A stretch of 64,000 bases of DNA from the NCBI GenBank assembly GCA_001510575.1, contig LNGK01000002.1, positions 3,026,144 through 3,090,143 of the forward strand. The letters run 5' to 3'. The position numbers were made by a program, and so were the translations under genes. The notes below the pieces were generated by a model. The model ran no database searches, was not told where the DNA came from, and saw only the letters and a list, made by a program, of their open reading frames with translations. Every line of letters begins with the position of its first letter. Position 1 is the first letter of the stretch. Positions 1 to 10,531 of the stretch are shown one piece after another. This DNA is from Knoxdaviesia capensis. Its lineage: Eukaryota; Ascomycota; Sordariomycetes; Microascales; Gondwanamycetaceae.

Positions 1-1881
1 GTCTGCCTTCCCCGTCCATACCGTCGATACACACATAAAAGAACGGCTGCTGTCCAGGGAAGGTCGTAGAATTCTCGCCCGGTCTTACCACATGTGATAT
101 ATGCCGCCCACTATAACGCAAGTACCGGATATATCATACCAGGGGGCTGCTATAGTCCGGTCATCCATACTTACGGGCACTTAGAGTAGCACAGGACGTG
201 TTCCTCTCCCTGCGCCTGCCGACCGACCTGCCTTGATCAGTGTGTGATTGCATCGTGGAAGGAGATGTGGGAAATGGAACGCTGGCTGTGACTCTCGCCG
301 GTTGCTCTTTTCCATGTGCCGCGAAGGGTTCGACCCAGACCCCAGAATAGGTAGGTCGTTGGCAGGTAGAGAGACTTCCTGGGAATAAGAGGGGACCGGT
401 CTTCGGTGCCGTGAAACTTGTCTGTTGTACGGTCCACCCTGAGCCCTCTTGACATATCAGAGGCGGGGGTCACATATGTAAAGGCCTCGGCGGGATCACG
501 CCCCATATCCCTCTCGAGAAACACAAGTGCTTTTTATAGCCCGCACCGCACGCCCCGGGGCCTCTCAGTGCATCTCCCCTCGTCCACGGCAGATAGGTCC
601 GTGTGCCCACATATAAACCCGGAATTCCCGATGTAAGCCGGTTTGCCCTCAATCGCCGGCCCCCATATTGCCCTCTTTCCCACCTGTGCATGCAGACAAC
701 TTGCAAGATCCTTTTTTTTTTGTTTTTTTTTCTTCAGGGTTACCTGCCAGACATCTTCTCTTTACTCGAAAAGCCATCATCGGAATTTTGGGGTCTGATG
801 TCTCGTCCGTGTGGCTGATATGAATCAAACCCCACCTCGCAGCCACAGTCTGCTGTTTTGGGCACAAGCCAGGCCACTCCTCGATCGGGCCCCTATCGAG
901 AGCCGGTATACCAACTACACGCACCCAGAATGATGCTGTTGCTGGATGTTATATTCCCCCCACTGATGTCTCACCATCACTCTCTATCACCCGACCTGTT
1001 AAGAATCCACTTGGTAACCTAAAATATTGTTCTTGACTGCCGCTATTTTTGTATGCCCGGTACATACTCGCTGACCACGGGGATGAAGATACCAGATGTC
1101 ATATCCCCATAATCGAAGACTTAACACGTGAGCTAATGCTAATATAAATCCCAGCATCGCATCGGGCTCGTGTTCATACGACCAAATATATGCTAGCCGA
1201 CTGCAACCCGCACGTATTCACTCCCACGTCCAACTCGGAATAGTAGGTACTTAGTCAAAATGACATGGAATCCAGCACCACCTCTTTTCTCGGCACCGCA
1301 GAACCAAGCCCCAACAAGAAACGCCTCGTCTCTTCTTTCTCTCTCTCTTTCAAAAAGTCCTTCCACGCCAGGACTGAGAAGTGAGGGGATAAAAAGAGGA
1401 GAGACAGTCCATTGGCGGACTAAATACACTATCTTTAGGGCGGGATGAGACATGCAGATCCAATCCATTGCCCAGTCGGATTCACGATCAACGAGACACC
1501 AGAAACAGAAAAAAGAGGAGGACGTTTTCGTGTGTGACTATCTCGCTTCCTTCTTCTTGTCACGTTGCTGACTTTTTCCAAGACACTGATAGGATGACAT
1601 ATCGATACTTCCTCCTGCTGCATGTAATCCCGCTCCTTTCCTTTCGTAGCCCTCTCGGTGCAGGTCTTCGGACTCAGGAAACCCCGTGATAGGTGTAAGT
1701 CAAAGTCCAGACATAAACGCACACACAAAAGAATTGCGCAAGTTTTTCTTCGCTGCCTTTACTCTGCCTTTTTGCGTTCTGTAGACTCCATCTTTATATA
1801 CCATGCTCTTCATATAGCATATATTACCAGATGAAAAAAGAAGAAAAAAAAGAAGAAAAACGGCAGGGGTCATTGAGGGTG

Positions 1882-1901
1882 GAGAGAGAGAGAGAGAGAG
1901 A
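1882..1901. repeat. (GA)n microsatellite
   Basis: About ten uninterrupted GA units in a non-coding stretch. It has no coding context and is simply a length-variable locus. Confidence 0.9.
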
Positions 1902-2311
1902 CGCAGGATGTGAGCAGGAACGCGCAAGTTTCCCCTTCGCTTCTTTTAAAGTTCTCTCGACAACTCCGTGATTCAATACACATCCACGTACGTCTAGTGT
2001 ACATGGATTATGTTCATGAGCGCATTGTATGTGGACGTAACAAGAGATACACATTTCTATCATCTGGATGCCTGCACTGCCGCCTTTTTCTCGTGCCTCG
2101 GACGGATAACGTACCACATGACCAGTGGGAAAAACAGAATGAAAAAAAGCTTCAAGGGCTCGCTCTCTCAGAATTGAGGGGCGCGGGTAGTATCGATCCA
2201 TATCCCAGAAAGACCCTTAGTGGAATCGCCCGACTGGAGTATCTCTAAAGACAGGAACACTTGAAGAAGGAGAAAAAAAGGTCCAGGAGCTCCAGAGTAG
2301 TTCTTTAAAAC

Positions 2312-2318
2312 TATAAAG
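2312..2318 (+). promoter_or_regulatory. TATA box of the metallothionein gene
   Basis: TATAAAG lies about 190 bases before the metallothionein start. It is followed by a C/T-rich leader (about 2336-2490), the usual layout of a strongly inducible fungal promoter. I did not identify a copper-responsive site with confidence. Confidence 0.5.
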
Positions 2319-2504
2319 AGGGAGGTCAGTGCTAGCCCCTCTTTTCAAATCTCTCTCCTGGCTTTTCTTTCTTTTTTTCTCTTCTCCTTTCTTTCCTCTT
2401 GCCAAGTCACATTTCAACACAAGTCTGACACTCGCAAATCTCACACACTCTTCTATATCTTATTATCCACCCTTTTTCAACCAACTCCCCCCCATTACAT
2501 CAAA

Positions 2505-2886
2505 ATGGCTGACGGCGACTGCGGATGCTCTTCCAACAGCACTGGCTGCAACTGCGGTGCTGACTGTAAGTATCTTCCAGTGAATGTCCCCTTTTGCCCA
2601 TGTGCTTCTTCGAGGAGACGAGCTTCATAACCGCGTGTTTTGTTCTTGCATCCCCTCACTGCCTCCGTGGTGATAACAGAGACCGCTGGGGTGCTTATCA
2701 CCCCACCGTGCAAACCCTGTTCTTCAACCCTTATCTGGCCCGTGAACCTGCATTTCTTACGACCTGCATATCGAAGAATGCAACCACCTGGACATGGTGC
2801 AAACTCGCCGTCTGTGATGAAATACCCCCAGTACTGACTCTCTGTTTCACTTCAATCCAGGCTCTTGCGCCGGCTGCGGACACTAA
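2505..2886 (+). CDS. Copper metallothionein, 28 residues, two exons
   Basis: Exons are 2505-2565 and 2861-2886, joined in phase 1 across a 295-nt intron (donor GTAAGT, branch CTGAC near 2834, acceptor CAG). The product has seven cysteines, C6, C8, C15, C17, C21, C23 and C26, in the order CXC-X6-CXC-X3-CXC-X2-C, with no aromatic residues and a final histidine. This is the Neurospora crassa CuMT pattern (26 residues, seven Cys) with one extra residue in the first spacer. Such proteins bind Cu(I) in one thiolate cluster and buffer copper in the cytosol. The exon junction falls inside the third CXC pair and the second exon supplies only eight codons, so ORF callers miss it. The intron is long for this genome; a hidden middle exon is possible, but the direct joint gives the canonical family pattern. 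Copper-induced transcription is likely from the family, not shown by the sequence. Confidence 0.88.
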
Positions 2887-3539
2887 GTTCGCCAATATCG
2901 AAACCTTTCCCCAGTGCATCCAGTAACAACCATCCAGAGAACGAACCACAGTTACCACTGATCGGGATCAAAGCCACAGGGTGATGAAGCCTATGGGGGC
3001 TGTTATTTTCTTGGATATTGGCCAGAGACAATTGTTTAAACTCATTTTGGGAGAAACAGCTTTCATAGCAAGGTTCTCCTTGTCAAGCATACGAATTGAA
3101 TATCTCACTTGAGAAGATAACTAGAAACCGGATTGAACTACTTACTACTTGACTGTGATCAACCGTAGATATTCCTCGGAGCTTTCTGTTCCAGAGGTTG
3201 TCCTCCGGGGCGAACCGGGAGTTGGGGGAGCGATCATCGGAGTGCAAACACGGAAAAGTGGGACCGCATGCTGCGTGCGGGGTTGCAATATGGCTGGCTG
3301 GGTGTTCTTGGAGCCGTCCGGTCATCAGACACGGGGTTTCCGGGGGGAACGGTACCCCGGGGCCTTGCTCTAATGAGAATGAACCCCCACCACGTGTACT
3401 GGCGGGGTTCCCGGGGTTTTGCCGCCCCGGGCCGGTACCACTTTCCCGCGGGGCGCGGAACAGAATTATCCGACCGGGCACGCCCAGAAGCTCCCTCCGT
3501 GCGTTCTCGGCCGAATTGATATCTTGTCCCGAACATAGA

Positions 3540-3603
3540 GATACATATATATATACATACATATATATGTGTGTGTGCATATATGTGTGTGTGTGTGCGT
3601 GTG
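3540..3603. repeat. Compound AT/GT microsatellite
   Basis: Alternating purine-pyrimidine tract of AT, CATA and GT units about 64 bases long. Minus-strand open frames crossing it translate to HTHTHIY-type low-complexity peptide, which marks those frames as artefacts. Confidence 0.9.
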
Positions 3604-4402
3604 TTGTCATCCAGCCCCGTGCCAGACCTTTCGCCTCTTCGGTCTCTCCACAACAGAGGCCTCCTGTGCGGAGATCCAAATTGCTGTCCCCCTCGGTGGA
3701 AACACTGGTACGCATGTCAGTCAGAGGGGAGGTGAGGGATTTCATGTACTTCAGCCAAGGACATGCTGGCGGTCCCAGCTGCCAAGCAGTAGCATGCATA
3801 TAATGATGCCCAAAAGAACGACTGCCCTGTCGCGCCATCTCAGACAGTTCGGGATGATTATCTCCAACACCTAGAAGGCCTCAGAAATGCGTCCATGGCT
3901 GGACCGAGTGGGTGGCGGGGAACAGCGAGGTCCAGGATTCAGTGGCGTCCTCCTGCAAAAGCGCCGTCCTCGAGCAGGACGTCGCACTAATCGGTGTCCA
4001 CGACCGCCGGCCACAAGAGCAGACTGTCAAAATCTCATTTTCAGCGCCTCTCGTCACGTTGGAGCTCCGGCAGTCTGGCCAGCCGTCCTCGGGTGCCTGA
4101 TCGTACGGCACCCGACCGGCCCAGCCGAGGCGTGTCTTCTGGGGGCAACGCGGCCAGGCCTCCGCTGCCGTGGCGCCCGGGCTACTCGGACTTTTGCACA
4201 GGCCTCTCCTGTCAGTGCCCTAGAGGAAGTCTGGTCTCCCCGGTATTCCCGTCGTCTCCGGGGGAGTGGCTCCGGGTGGAGTGAGCCACTGGGCCACTTC
4301 TTTTGCGCCCAAGGCAAGGGAAGAGTCTGCGCCGAGCCGGCTGCATTCGCCAATGATCCTTGCCCCCGGCGAGTATCCTCAAGCCGGCTGCTCGAGTCGG
4401 TC

Positions 4403-4755
4403 TCACCGACCGAGGCACCCCCCGATCACCGACCTGAAGGTTGTCGCGCTGGCCGCCCAAGGACCAGCTGAACGGCGGTCCCATGACGTGGATCGCGTCG
4501 TATGTACGTTCAGCTCCCGTGTGCGGGAGTTCGTGGTGGCTGCGCGGCATCGGTCACGATGAGGATACCGTGGTCGGCTGCGGAGACTCATCGGAGCTTG
4601 CGGCCGTGGGTATTGCGGAACACAATGGTCCAGTTGCACTCGGCTTGGGCCGTTGAGCCCACGACTAGAGTTTCGACGGGGGATCGGCGCTCGTGAACAC
4701 CCTGTCAATGGTGGGTAACTCGCTGCCCTGTGTTGAAGGTGTGGTAGACATCTCG
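4403..4755 (-). pseudogene. Possible broken protein-coding fragment, unidentified
   Basis: On the minus strand an ATG near 4752 opens a protein-like segment (MSTTPSTQGSELPTIDRVF and onward). It stops at an in-frame TAG near 4665, while the next frame continues with another protein-like stretch (TLVVGSTAQAECNWTIVFRN), itself stopped about 15 residues later. A third protein-like piece (TYDAIHVMGPPFSWSLGG) follows in the first frame around 4450-4500. Such frame switching suggests a decayed gene with indels, or exons I cannot join. I do not recognise the family. Chance open frames in GC-rich DNA are the alternative, so confidence is low. Confidence 0.25.
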
Positions 4756-6001
4756 CGGGAAGATTGCTCGTGCTTTCATTTTTGTCCGCCGGGACAAGTG
4801 GCTCATGGAGATGAGGTTCTGCCACCCAATATATACTAGAATCCACTAATTTCAGGGCAGCTTCCATTGGCTGATCCCGACGAATGTCGGAGTATGTTGA
4901 AAGCCGGACAGATTCGAGGGCCGAGATACAAGATTCTTTTCTAGGAAGGAGAACGATTCCTCTATTTCCCCCTTCGAAACTCGACGTCTTCCATCGTAGG
5001 TACTCGATTTTCTTCCTGTGTACGTAATTTCGTAGTAACCAGGAAAAACAATCTTTTTCGGAAAGAGCCTGGAGCGATCTAGACAACTCCTTATCCTTAG
5101 GGTTCAACCCATGGTCCTTAGCTCTCCATTTCAAGACCACCCACTCTCCGAGGCCTCCTTCATCGTCCGAGGTAATCCCACCCACCTCACGATTTGAAGC
5201 AACTGTTGTTGTTGTTTTTTTTCTTGAACCCCCAACTGAAAAACCAGCGCGGGGCGGCCCAGACCGCTGCCAAGAACTATGCCGTTCAAGCCGGGGCTAT
5301 GCAGTGGCTTTTTATTCCTGTGTTGCTTCCACCGAACCTTCTCGCTCGTTCGTTCAACCGAAACCCAAAGGCAAGCAAGGAGAATAAAGCTCGCACATGC
5401 TGGTGGCCAGCGGGAAAACTGGAACTTGATGACGTGTTGTGCAGCTGTTGTGCAGCGGACGCACAAAGCGCTTAGGAGACAGCCATGCTTGTTTTGTATC
5501 AGATTATGGGGGCTCGTGAAGCTTTAAGATCGGACTGGTCTCTCGTCTCTGGCCTGTCTAGATGACATACTCCAAGTCCGTCAATTCTCAACTACATCTA
5601 TGGAAGAGAAGCAGCTCCAGACTTCTGGCCCGTTTATACTGCTCGCTTACACGGTCTTCCCACCCCCTCCCCCCCAGTCTGAAGCCTTTGCCGCCCCTCC
5701 AATCGCAACGTGTGGACCAAGGGCGTGGCTGCAGAATGGCTGCGGGCCCTCCATTTTTGATTGTGACTTTCTGTATGTTGCCAAGCATCGAAAAAAAGGC
5801 GAGCCCGAGCGGGAATGCTCACAGCAAGAAGAAAAAGAAACCCAGAGAATGGAGGAGCTCGGGAAACCTAGCTACGAACAAGCCATCTTCTATGGGGTTC
5901 TTGACAACGCATACTGGAGAGATCTGTGAGCAAGGTCTGGGAATGGGCGCGGGGTTGAAACAACGGGTGCTGAGCACAGTCTGACAGGCCTTGGGGGTCC
6001 T

Positions 6002-6017
6002 GGGGGGGNGGGGGGGG
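6002..6017. other. G homopolymer with one undetermined base
   Basis: A run of 15 G is interrupted by an N at 6009. This is the only ambiguous base I saw and marks a sequencing or assembly uncertainty; the true length of the run is unknown. No gene is affected. Confidence 0.95.
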
Positions 6018-6803
6018 CGTGAGGATGCATTGGATGCCGCGTGAGGTTTGCCACGGCATGATATTGTGATATTCTGGACCTGGCCAGCCCCCCCTTCGGT
6101 TGTACTTGGATCTCGAAAGCGAGCTCCATCCCACGTGCGGCACTCTCGCTTGAAGGCCTCGTGATGGCATCATTTCCTGTGGTACCAGCCTGTATGGCAC
6201 ATAGGGAGGGAGGGGGAAGCGGAGGAGGAGGGGAGGAAATCCTCTTACATGGCTGCAATCGGTGTCTTCGCTTACTGTGAACCGTCGCTTGAAGACGTGT
6301 AGCTGGCCAGTCTTGCAGACGCGCACACCCTCTTTCACCCCTCCTCCTTCTTCCCTCTCTCCATAAGCCCTTATGGTTCCCTCTCTCTCTCTCTCGGAGT
6401 CTCTCGATCCTGTTGCACACCCGTACAAACCCTCCCGGCTACGCGGCCCAAATCTTCAGGCGTCTCGCCATGCAGGCCAGAACAAAGGACCGTCGTCCCT
6501 CCTCCCCCTCCTATCCCCCCCCAAGAGGTGCCGAATATCCCGTGCAAGCCTGCAATGCATTGGCCATGGTCTGCACACAGTCATCATGGAGCTGTGTGTC
6601 CGCGTCTTGTGTGTTTTCCTCTCGTTTGTTTGTGTCTTCCCAAGTTCTGCCCCGCTTGAGATTGCTTTGGCTGCCTCCCAGGACAGTTGTCGTTCTCTTG
6701 GAAGGGGGGGGGACATTGGATTGGGGGTGTGTGGGCAACAGCGACGTAGGTCTGTGGACGGGGTAAGTATTAGTTGATAGTTCAGTCGCCTGTCTGGGCT
6801 ATC

Positions 6804-6811
6804 TATAAATA
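6804..6811 (+). promoter_or_regulatory. TATA box of the CVNH gene
   Basis: TATAAATA lies about 123 bases before the CVNH start, followed by a pyrimidine-rich leader ending in the ATG context acaATGGC. Confidence 0.6.
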
Positions 6812-6933
6812 TCCCAGGTCCCTCCTCGTAGATCCCCCTCCATCATGAGCTCGTCCCCTCTGTTCTCTCTCCTATTTCACCAAACTAGCAACCACCAAGT
6901 CTCTTCATCTTTTCCATACCACACTCATACACA

Positions 6934-7431
6934 ATGGCTTTCCACCTGTCTGCCGAGGATATCCGCGTCGAGGACGGTCACTTCCTGCGTGCCCGTCTTG
7001 CTGACCCCGAAGGAGAGTGGCACGATGCTGAGATCAACCTGAACGACGTTCTGGGCAACAACAACGGTAAGAGAAGGCCCCTCCCCCACCATATAACACC
7101 GGTGTTGGCTCAGCATGTACTGATGGGACCCGGCCCACACTATATAGGCAGCTTCTCCTGGGGCGGTGGCGGCTTCGCCGACTCCTCGGAGGACATCAAC
7201 TTCAGCATCGAGGGTGACGACAACGTGCCCGTGCTCCGCGCGCGGCTGTTCAACGTCGACGGCGAGGCTGTCGATGCCGATGTGAACCTGGCCGAGTTCA
7301 TCGGAAACAACTGCGGAGAGTTCAGCTTCAGTATGTCCTGATATCCCCCATTTTTCGTTTCCGTCTGGCCTCTTTCTCCTGTGACCCAGATAACTAACTC
7401 GTCCCGTCCCACGCCCTCTATAGACATGTAA
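6934..7431 (+). CDS. Cyanovirin-N homology (CVNH) protein
   Basis: Three exons, 6934-7066, 7148-7330 and 7424-7431, give 107 residues, the usual size of fungal single-domain CVNH proteins. The protein starts MAFHLSAEDIRVEDGHFLRA and shows the family's internal two-fold repeat. Each half has an LRARL-type strand, a GE(W/A)xDA(E/D) segment, an L/V-N-L-x-(D/E) strand and a GNNxGxFSF turn (about residues 18-49 and 70-105). Introns fall in the GNN-G turn (phase 1) and three codons from the end, the latter with a perfect CTAAC branch site. The last exon supplies only two codons and the stop. There is no signal peptide, so it should be cytosolic or non-classically released. Known members bind mannose-type oligosaccharides; the role in fungi is unclear. 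Only one cysteine remains, so the cyanobacterial disulfides are absent, as in other fungal members. Confidence 0.9.
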
Positions 7432-7849
7432 ATTGATGCATCGCTCCGAGTGCTTTCCGTGCCCCCCTCCTCCTTGTTTTCCCAACAGAATCTGCCGTAT
7501 TTGGTAGAGACCCAGAGCAGCTAGTTGCAATATATCAAGATCTCTGTTGTGAATGTTGTGTATGGTTTCCGTCAAATTCATCAGTATTGCGTGAATGTCG
7601 AAATGTTGTGTTGGCAGATGCGATGTGCACTTTCACGCTCTGCTGAACAGAAGCAGAATTAACATCGAGTAAATCTTGTCAATGCTATTGAAACAGAAGT
7701 TCTATATAGTACAGTTGGAGTGTAAGGAAAGGACAGAAAAGAAGATAAGTAGACACATAGATAGTACATGTACAGAAGAAAACATAGTATAGTTGCCAGG
7801 AGAATAGAAAACTCCTCGCCACATTAAAAAGTCTCTCTGAGATGGCCGC
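7432..7849. other. Convergent intergenic spacer
   Basis: The 418 bases between the ends of the CVNH gene and the mL50 gene should hold both 3' UTRs. I see no gene or repeat. Confidence 0.6.
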
Positions 7850-9185
7850 TTATGGCTTGCTCAGAAGCCATTGCTTCTCTCTAGCCCGGCCAATGTGCTT
7901 GTGTCCAGTAATCGGGAGATCACGCTTGCGCAGCTCATCCTCCATAATCTTCCACCGACCCAGTGCAATCTCCTTGTCGATCGGCGTGATGCGGCGGCCG
8001 TACATCTTGACGTTGGGCAGCTGCAGCAGGTCGCCGCGGCGTTCAATCTCTTCGGCGAGCGTCTTGGGCTTGGGCGGCGCGATGATGGTCGAGAGCATGT
8101 TGCCGGCCGTCTGGATCGCGCCGAGCTTGGCGTCGGCGACGAGCACGCCGGAGAGCTGGTACAGGCGCTTGCGGATCTATAAGAGAGGAAAATCAGGGGT
8201 GTTAGCTAGAGTGTGCTCTAGAGCGGTGCGTTCATTATACTTCAGGGGGGGTTTCAATACGTACAGCAAACTTCACCGCGTCATCGGCCAGGGGGGTTTC
8301 CAGCCAGCTGGCATCCCAAGTCTTGATAAGCTCGCGAGCCTCTTCAGCACCAACGGGGTGAGCCTCGACTTGCGGGACCACGGCCTCTTCGCCCTCCGCA
8401 GCCTCGCTGGCAACCGGAGCAGCAGCCTCCTGCAAGCCCTCGAACAAACGCGAAATCTCGCCGGTCAACGCCACCTCGCCGTCGGCCCGCACGTCAAACT
8501 GCACCGCCAACGCCCGCATCACGGCGGCGCGGTCGGCCCGCGGCCATCCACGCGGCAGCACCGCCGCATCGCCGCCCTTGGCCTGCCACACCAGCACCTC
8601 GACCACAGCCTGGCGCAGCTGGGTCTCCAGCACGGCCGGGTCAGCCTCGCGGGCCTCGGCGGCCGGCGCAAACGTCTCCAGCGCGTTCTCGGCGCCCCAG
8701 TGGCCCGGCCGGTCCCACCAGCCGTCCAGCTCGCCGACCGACTCCAGCTCGGCGAGGCTGGTCGCCGGCACGTAGTCCAGCGTGGCGGCCTGCGCGGGCG
8801 CCGGCGCCATCGAGAGCTCCGGCGGGAAGGCAAGCGTGGTCGGCAGGCCCGGCTCCTCGTCCTCGATCCGCTCGAGCTCGGACTCGAGGAACTCGGCGCC
8901 CGCCGCCGCCGGTGTCGCGTGTTGCTGGGGCGTCGTCTGGGCCAGCAGCTCCTGGCGCTCGCGCTCGCGCGCCTCCAGCACCTGCACACGCTTCGCCTCC
9001 TTCTCACGCTCCTCCTCGGCGGTCGACTTGCGGCCGAAGAGCTGCACGGGCGTTGTCCGGTGGATCTGCGCGGCGGGAGTTGTCGAGAACGCCCGCGTCC
9101 GGGAGAAGGGCGCTGCCGGCGTGCTGTGGGACGGCGCGGTGGCCGCGAGAGACCGCAGTCTCAGGCTTCGCGGTAATCTTCGCAT
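7850..9185 (-). CDS. Mitochondrial large-subunit ribosomal protein mL50 (yeast MRPL13 type)
   Basis: Exons 9185-8265 and 8176-7850 (intron of 88 nt, phase 0) give 415 residues. The N-terminus is an Arg/Ser/Ala-rich mitochondrial presequence (MRRLPRSLRLRSLAATAPSH) with an RAF-STT type cleavage site near residue 33. A charged helix (about 53-80) and an acidic, Ala/Pro-rich middle follow. The conserved part is C-terminal: IRKRLYQLSGVLVADAKLG, then a LSTIIAPPKPKTLAEEI segment and GRRITPIDKEIALGRWKIME, which I recognise from the fungal ribosomal L50 family. The protein should sit in the mitoribosome large subunit. The start is the first ATG and gives the presequence. The long middle may be a fungal expansion of the roughly 260-residue yeast protein. 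The family call rests on memory of the C-terminal block, so mL50 is likely but not proven. Confidence 0.7.
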
Positions 9186-9946
9186 ATCGGGTGGTGTATG
9201 TGTGTGTTTTCGGCAAGTGTCCTCGTGATTGATAAGCGACTCGTGTGTACCGCAATGAGCTGAGGAAAACGGAGAGAGTGCAGGATTGGAAAAACAAAAT
9301 CAAGATGAAGCGATTTTTTCCAGGATCAGGGAAATTCCCCTAAGAGAAAAAAATGCGGTCGCTTATGTAATCAAGTGCTGGTCGTGAGATGAGAAGCAAG
9401 GTCAAGACGAGCTTCAACCCCATGAGTGCTCGATCTGACTGACGAAAAACTCTAGAATTTCGTGTTGGGATTGAATTTACTTGTTTCGTGATAAATTCGG
9501 CCGTTTGCCTTTAATTTTGGGTCTAATTATGTTCTGTTGGCAGATATGGCTTGCATTCTTCCTCAGACACTGCCTCCCTACACCTGCTGAAGTTGCACGA
9601 CATATAAAATGGTTATCAAAGTCCACATACAAACGGACCATGAAGGCAAACCCTAACCCCAGAACATAATCGAGGCTGGATGTGGCGCCACCAATTCACC
9701 AGCCACACCTTGAACTCAATGACCGATAGCAAGTTCAAAGACATCGAACCTCCACCGCCGCATCGCATTCACAATCGGAGTCTTCTGAGCGACGAACCTT
9801 CTGCGTCACCCTATCTTTGCTGTATGATGCAGCACATCGACATTCTTTGCGAAAACCAAGTGCCACGATCTTCCTGACCGATCCGCCTGCTTGGCTTTCC
9901 AGCTCTTCTGTACGGTGACGACAACCGTCAACGGTGCTCGATCGCG
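9186..9946. other. Divergent intergenic region
   Basis: 761 bases between the starts of mL50 and the small membrane protein; both promoters should lie here. I see no TATA box of quality, no repeat and no additional gene. Confidence 0.55.
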
Positions 9947-10531
9947 ATGCGCCGCTTCCAGTTCCTGCTCCTCGTGCTAGGGGCGCTCGCCTCGTTCGCG
10001 ACAGCGTCATGTAAGGCCGAATCCCCCCGCTCTATCCGTGCCAGAAAGTTTCCCGATTTTGTGGCTCTTCCGTCCTCTGACGACTCCCGCTCTGACCGTC
10101 GCATCCCGTCCTTTTTAGCCTACACGACCTTCTGCAAATGCACCTGCTTCAAAAACAGCACGATCATCCCACTATCCGACGACCCGGCCGCGACGGCGCC
10201 CGCGCCCGCACACTCCAAGCTCCTGCCTCTCGCGGCGCGCGGCCCGCCGCCGTCGGCCTGCACGCGCTGCACCAAGTCGTTCTGCCTGAGCCAGGGCATC
10301 CACTTCTGCCGCGACGCCGAGGACGCCGACGTGCAGACGCTGTGCTTCCAGCGCGAGAGCACAAAGGACATGGTGGTCGTGTGGTCGTTCATCCTCGGCA
10401 CCGCGGGGCTGCTGGCGTGGGCCGCGTTCCGCCGTGTCCGGGAGATGCATGCTGCGCGGACCGGCCGGGGTGTCGCGTCGGGCGTGCAGCGCGAGGCGTA
10501 TGCTCCGGTCCCAGCCGGTGGGTCGCTGTGA
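9947..10531 (+). CDS. Small Cys-rich single-pass membrane protein, unidentified
   Basis: Exons 9947-10010 and 10119-10531 give 158 residues. A signal peptide (MRRFQFLLLVLGALASFATA) is followed directly by a luminal or external domain with paired cysteines (FCKCTCF, CTRC, SFCL, HFCR, TLCF) and one N-glycosylation sequon (KNST). A transmembrane segment follows (about VVVWSFILGTAGLLAWAAF), then a short basic cytosolic tail ending in PVPAGGSL. This fits a type I protein of the ER or later secretory path. The 108-nt intron (GTAAGG, CTGAC branch, TTTTTAG) is a multiple of three and has no stop, so the unspliced reading is also open (194 residues). Splicing is preferred because the removed part breaks the Cys-rich domain from the signal peptide. 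I do not recognise a named family. Confidence 0.7.
   Translation: MRRFQFLLLVLGALASFATASCKAESPRSIRARKFPDFVALPSSDDSRSDRRIPSFLAYTTFCKCTCFKNSTIIPLSDDPAATAPAPAHSKLLPLAARGPPPSACTRCTKSFCLSQGIHFCRDAEDADVQTLCFQRESTKDMVVVWSFILGTAGLLAWAAFRRVREMHAARTGRGVASGVQREAYAPVPAGGSL

Larger units (their letters stand above)
1..2504. other. Intergenic region left of the metallothionein gene
   Basis: I see no convincing gene. Open frames are short, overlap on both strands and show no recognisable motif. A perfect GA dinucleotide run lies at about 1882-1901, and the last 200 bases form the core promoter and C/T-rich leader of the metallothionein gene. Confidence 0.6.
2887..6933. other. Gene-poor region with simple repeats and a possible gene remnant
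   Basis: About 4 kb without an intact recognisable gene. It holds an AT/GT microsatellite (3540-3603), a GC-richer stretch at about 3.9-4.75 kb with a possible broken coding region on the minus strand, one ambiguous base in a G run (6009), and the promoter of the CVNH gene at the right end. Confidence 0.55.

Noticed and set aside
320..345. GGTTCGACCC, tRNA B-box-like
   Set aside because: No A-box at the right distance upstream and no cloverleaf can be folded.
3083..3838. 251-codon minus-strand open frame
   Set aside because: It crosses an AT/GT microsatellite that translates to His/Thr/Tyr low complexity, overlaps equally long frames on the other strand and has no family motif.
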